Assembly (NCBI RefSeq): GCF_035083965.1
Contig: NC_089735.1
Location: 3,915,001 to 3,979,000 of the forward strand
Origin: Branchiostoma lanceolatum
Lineage: Eukaryota; Chordata; Leptocardii; Amphioxiformes; Branchiostomatidae
Direction: 5' to 3'
Length of the DNA stretch: 64,000 nucleotides
Both the position numbers and the translations under genes were made by a program. The notes under the pieces were generated by a model. The model was given only the letters and a program-made list of their open reading frames with translations, searched no databases and was not told the origin of the DNA. Shown in pieces: positions 61,001 through 64,000 of this stretch. Each line of letters starts with the position of its first letter. Positions within the stretch are counted from its first letter, which is position 1.

Positions 61001-64000
61001 ATTTCCCGTCGGTTGAATGTTATTGATCTTTTTTTGGCAACACTAAATGCTTACAGTGTAGTCAGCAGCCCCCAAGTTCTCAGCGAAGCTTTGGTTAAGT
61101 TGAGTCTGTTTCCTGTGAAATATCTGAAAATAGAATCATTATAGTTTGACTGAATAGCAATTTTTTTTATTGACAACCGCATATTTAACAAGAGCCGACG
61201 TGTCAATGACCGACTGTCATCATCTTCAGGACAATTATGTCACGTTCTCTTTGTACTGCAGCTAGGTGTCACTACTAACAATGCGGTCCCAAACGTTACG
61301 TTTTGTCACATACATATATCATGGTTTGAGTTTGCAACTTGGAGCCACATGATTGTCTTCCAAGTTTGGCAAGAACTATCTTCTGCTGATGCACATTATG
61401 TCAGGTATCTATCTATTTCATCCCGACAATGCTTGATAGGAAGATTGATCACTTGATTCTTGATTCTGACAATCTATTCATCTTTCAATCAGTCCAATAC
61501 AATTAGATGGCATATTTTTCATATACAAAAACTAAAATCATTTCTTTCCATTTCCCTGTTTCTTGTATACTTACAGTTCACGACTTGTTCTTGGTACCTT
61601 TGGCGGAATAGAGGTCAGGCCTTTGCTCAAACAGGAGACGACTCCATTCACGCACTTACATGAAGATGGGCAAGTTGAGGCTGGAAATGTAGTAAATTAC
61701 AGTTAGATAGAATCTTGTCCATTGGAAGGCCAAGGTCTAGAATTCGTACCGATAGTTTATGTCGCAATGTAAGCCTTTTAGTAGACATATAATGTATGCA
61801 GATATAGAGTGTTACTCAGTGTGACTTATATCAAGTATACAATTGTTTTAGATGCTCTTAGTCAATTCTACACTTTTGGTACACTGTTAGCTTTTTAAGT
61901 CAATATCATTCACACATACCTTATCCAATAACTTAATTATCAATTTAACAGCAATATCAAGCAAAAAGAATTTAACGCTATTCTAGATCCTGCATGTGTG
62001 TGTAACTTTTGTTGCGAAAAACAGAGCAGTGCTTCAATTCTACTCACCATCTACATCCATGGAGCAGAGAACCAGGTTGGGTCTCCTAAACTGACATTCA
62101 GTTTTTGGAACTATCCACCTGTCACCATTCATGTCATATCGCCGCTCTAATACGCCACATGTGCTTGTTTCATCATATTTGATATCCATGTATACTCGGG
62201 CGTACGGATGCACTGGCCACATATGTTCAAGATAGTCCTGAACAAGAAGAACATCAGCAGACGAGTTGACGGCTGCAACAGTCGAGTCTTCTCTGTGGCA
62301 CAGACGGATGCTGTCCCGGGCTGGGTTGGTACTTCGGGCAGGAAGGGTGTAGGTCCGGAGACAAGACTTTCCAACCATTGTCCAACCCCTGTTGCAGCCT
62401 TGGTACAGAAAAAAATATTAGAATGTAAATGGTTTTCACAAGTTGTATCAATTTGAAGACCTAAATGCAATGTTTATTTCTTATGCATTTAGACAAACCC
62501 TGTCTGTATAAGACACAATATCTGTTCCCGCATCTACAAAGAAGCGAGAAGAAGCTTAAGTTGACTCTACCGGATAGCTTAGTACAACACTCTTGCCTAC
62601 TATGTATGTTTAACTCGTATATTGTTGTTTTACCTAGCCACTCGAAGCATGAATGTACAGTAAAGGATTTTCATTATCTTAAGATGCGTTCACGTGATAC
62701 ATTCACCGTTTTTACCTTATGTGTATAAGCTTCACTCCACGACCACAAAGTCAGTACTCAACGAATACAATACTGTAACCACATATTGCATGATTGTGAT
62801 GAGTATCTTAAATAACAAAGAGTAACAAGGAGTCACATAGTAGCCGACGTTTCGGTGACCGTCTGTCATCTTCGTCATGGCAATAATGAATGTTTCACTT
62901 TGCTCTGTAGCTAGATGTCCAAATATTCCAATAAAGTATCCAGAGTAGCTGCTAACGATGCGGTTTCAAACGTACAGTGTATAGTTTTATGTATCAAATA
63001 TTTACATTTGGGACCGCAAGTCATTCACAAACCTGATGAGTTTTTTTTGTTTCCATATTTTAAAAAAAATATCGATGATTTACAGCACTACCGGGTTATT
63101 TATCAGATATTTCTATCACCTAGAAGATACCGACAAAACTACCTCGGGCCTTGGCCTTGCAAATGTATGACCTGGTCGCCTCGGGATAGTTACAGGGCAC
63201 GGTGTACCAGTTCGTCTCGGGTGAATCTGCTGTTTTGCCCGCCAGCATCAGAGCACAACTCTCCGTGTTCTGTCCGGCCGGCAGAGGCGCCCTCCCTCTC
63301 CAATATGTGAATCTTACATCAGATGATGAGGATAATCAAACGTTATCATAGAGACAAATTTCCCAACCGGGGCCCGGCCGGGATGTTGAATGAAATTGCA
63401 TGTCAAGAATTACAAATTATGCCCGTGACTATTTCTATTTTTCAAACATTTTCTGTGTTTTCTTGTCTCTTATATCATTCATTTCGTTCCCGCAAACTTC
63501 CTGGCCGGGTGCCGGTTTGGAAATGTGACCCTAACATTATCATGAAGAAGAATCATGCAAAAAAAGAAACAAGGAAATATATTTGAAAACTCAAGAGCTC
63601 AATAATCGTTCGCCAATGGGCGAACAGTAGGCTCCATGCATTCGGTCAATGCATGTAGCTGAATACGATGCTATATGTAAAAGCTTTGATTGCTCAGGTA
63701 CCTTTCAATGAAAGACACTGGCTTGATTTCAGATAATGATAGTGAAATAATAAGCGCGGTTTGAATATAGAATACGATAGGAACTCGCACTGATGTTTAC
63801 TGGGATAGTGCCACCACTTTTGTATCTCACAAACCATTAGTGTGTAATGGCCACCGCCATGATTAAGTTGGCGATGTCTGGCTATAACGTTTTGCGTTAA
63901 CATGTTGGTTAATGGCCCTTACCGCACTTCGCTGCCATCCACCCAGGCGTATCTCGCATCCTGGCCTGTAGTCATGAGACCTATAAACGCCGTGATGGAA
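55088..64000 (-). CDS. C-type lectin/LRR/7TM receptor fused to a pseudokinase domain (3' part)
   Basis: Minus-strand exons, 5' to 3': 64000-63923 (cut by window edge), 63312-63143, 62398-62048, 61680-61575, 61123-61055, 60210-60139, 59939-59868, 59713-59642, 59074-58023, 57583-57474, 57086-56962, 56383-56215, 55267-55088 (TAA); 874 aa in one frame. Order: C-type lectin fold (WVDGSEV .. WYTVPCNYP .. SYICKAKA), a second lectin-like module with NGDRWIVPKTEC, an LRR N-cap (CPSSCKCVNGVVSC), four LRR exons of 69-72 nt, a hinge QYKLCCLAPHTNAC, then seven helices in one exon. The 7TM part is like relaxin/glycoprotein-hormone receptors (LAIADGLSGIYLI in helix 2) but has SDMY for DRY and NPLIQ for NPxxY. 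About 30 residues after helix 7 comes a kinase-like domain: VVAK (lysine), TTEMNVL (helix C Glu), IVLGRMSLETLLV where IVHRDLKxxN is expected, and ADFS for DFG. It is probably a catalytically dead kinase on the inner membrane face. Confidence 0.88.
55737..56138. mobile_element. 402-bp MITE with TTAA-type ends
   Basis: TTAAGCCCCTGTCACACTTG ... CAAGTGTGACAGGGCCCTAA, with inner arms GCGTGTGAGTTGCG and CGCAACTCACACGC. In the last intron of the receptor gene. Ends suggest a TTAA target, as for piggyBac-like elements (inference). Confidence 0.8.
56445..56560. mobile_element. Dispersed GCGACCTCGCTGCGACC element (fragment)
   Basis: Same end and interior ('gttgtctttttagtcatg') as the copies at 45775, 46650 and 59385. 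Confidence 0.6.
57108..57305. mobile_element. MITE family A copy 5
   Basis: TACTGTAAATGCAGAAATGT ... ACATTTCTGTATTTACAGTA, full length with both ends. Inserted only 22 bp upstream (on the minus strand) of exon 57086-56962. Confidence 0.88.
59385..59575. mobile_element. Dispersed GCGACCTCGCTGCGACC element
   Basis: Contains 'actaaaaagacaacaatac' and ends with CTAAGCGAGGTCGCCAAATT, matching 46650-46855. In the intron before the 7TM exon. Confidence 0.6.
60573..60795. mobile_element. Inverted-repeat element rich in GGTACCGGTA
   Basis: AGGGGTGGGTACCGGTA ... TACCGGTACCCACCCCT, with 'ggtccaggtcc' and 'ggaccggtcc' inside. A related short 'caggtacaggtacaggtccgg' lies near 51635-51690. Confidence 0.8.
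63345..63542. mobile_element. MITE family C copy 3
   Basis: TTTCCCAACCGGGGCCCGG near the left and GCCGGTTTGGAAATGTGACC near the right. Lies in the intron between the two lectin exons, about 30 bp upstream of exon 63312-63143 on the minus strand. Confidence 0.75.

Overview
The window is animal nuclear DNA. It shows multi-exon genes with GT-AG introns of 0.3-2 kb, dense short inverted-repeat transposons, tRNA-derived SINEs and simple repeats. A Nodal gene together with a lectin/leucine-rich-repeat GPCR points to an invertebrate deuterostome. A cephalochordate (amphioxus, Branchiostoma) is the best guess; that is inferred from gene content and repeat style, not from any database match. I rebuilt the exons by hand from splice sites, and reading frame closes across every junction given except one missing exon noted below.

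Layout: (1) 0.3-5.0 kb, +: last seven exons of a patatin-like phospholipase/EF-hand gene whose 5' part lies outside the window. (2) 7.4-13.9 kb, +: complete tandem paralogue, 12 exons, 511 aa. (3) 15.3-18.5 kb, -, and 18.7-21.1 kb, +: two divergent TMEM243-like small membrane proteins, head to head with 274 bp between start codons. (4) 24.1-28.4 kb, +: Nodal, four exons, 459 aa. (5) 30.1-32.7 kb, -: alpha-tubulin, 451 aa. (6) 33-38.4 kb: repeat-rich gap with LINE relics, a broken alpha-tubulin fragment, a long GA tract and minisatellites. (7) 38.5-44.4 kb, +: FAD-linked oxidase of the gulonolactone/arabinonolactone oxidase type, seven exons, 619 aa, with a cysteine-rich, probably acylated N-terminus. 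(8) 46.4-53.1 kb, +: secreted trypsin-like protease with two reduced LDLa modules, 378 aa. (9) 55.1 kb to the window end, -: 3' part (13 exons, 874 aa visible) of a receptor with two C-type lectin modules, LRRs and a relaxin/glycoprotein-hormone-receptor-like 7TM domain that runs straight into a degenerate protein kinase domain.

Most interesting points: the lectin-LRR-7TM-pseudokinase receptor; a tandem array in the first patatin-like gene in which an exon end plus its 5' splice site is repeated five times with a mostly 141-bp (47-codon), largely open unit; and the recurrence of exon-edge/splice-site duplications in at least four other genes of the window. The genes do not form one pathway. 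The only functional groupings are the two tandem phospholipase paralogues and the two TMEM243 paralogues that probably share a bidirectional promoter.
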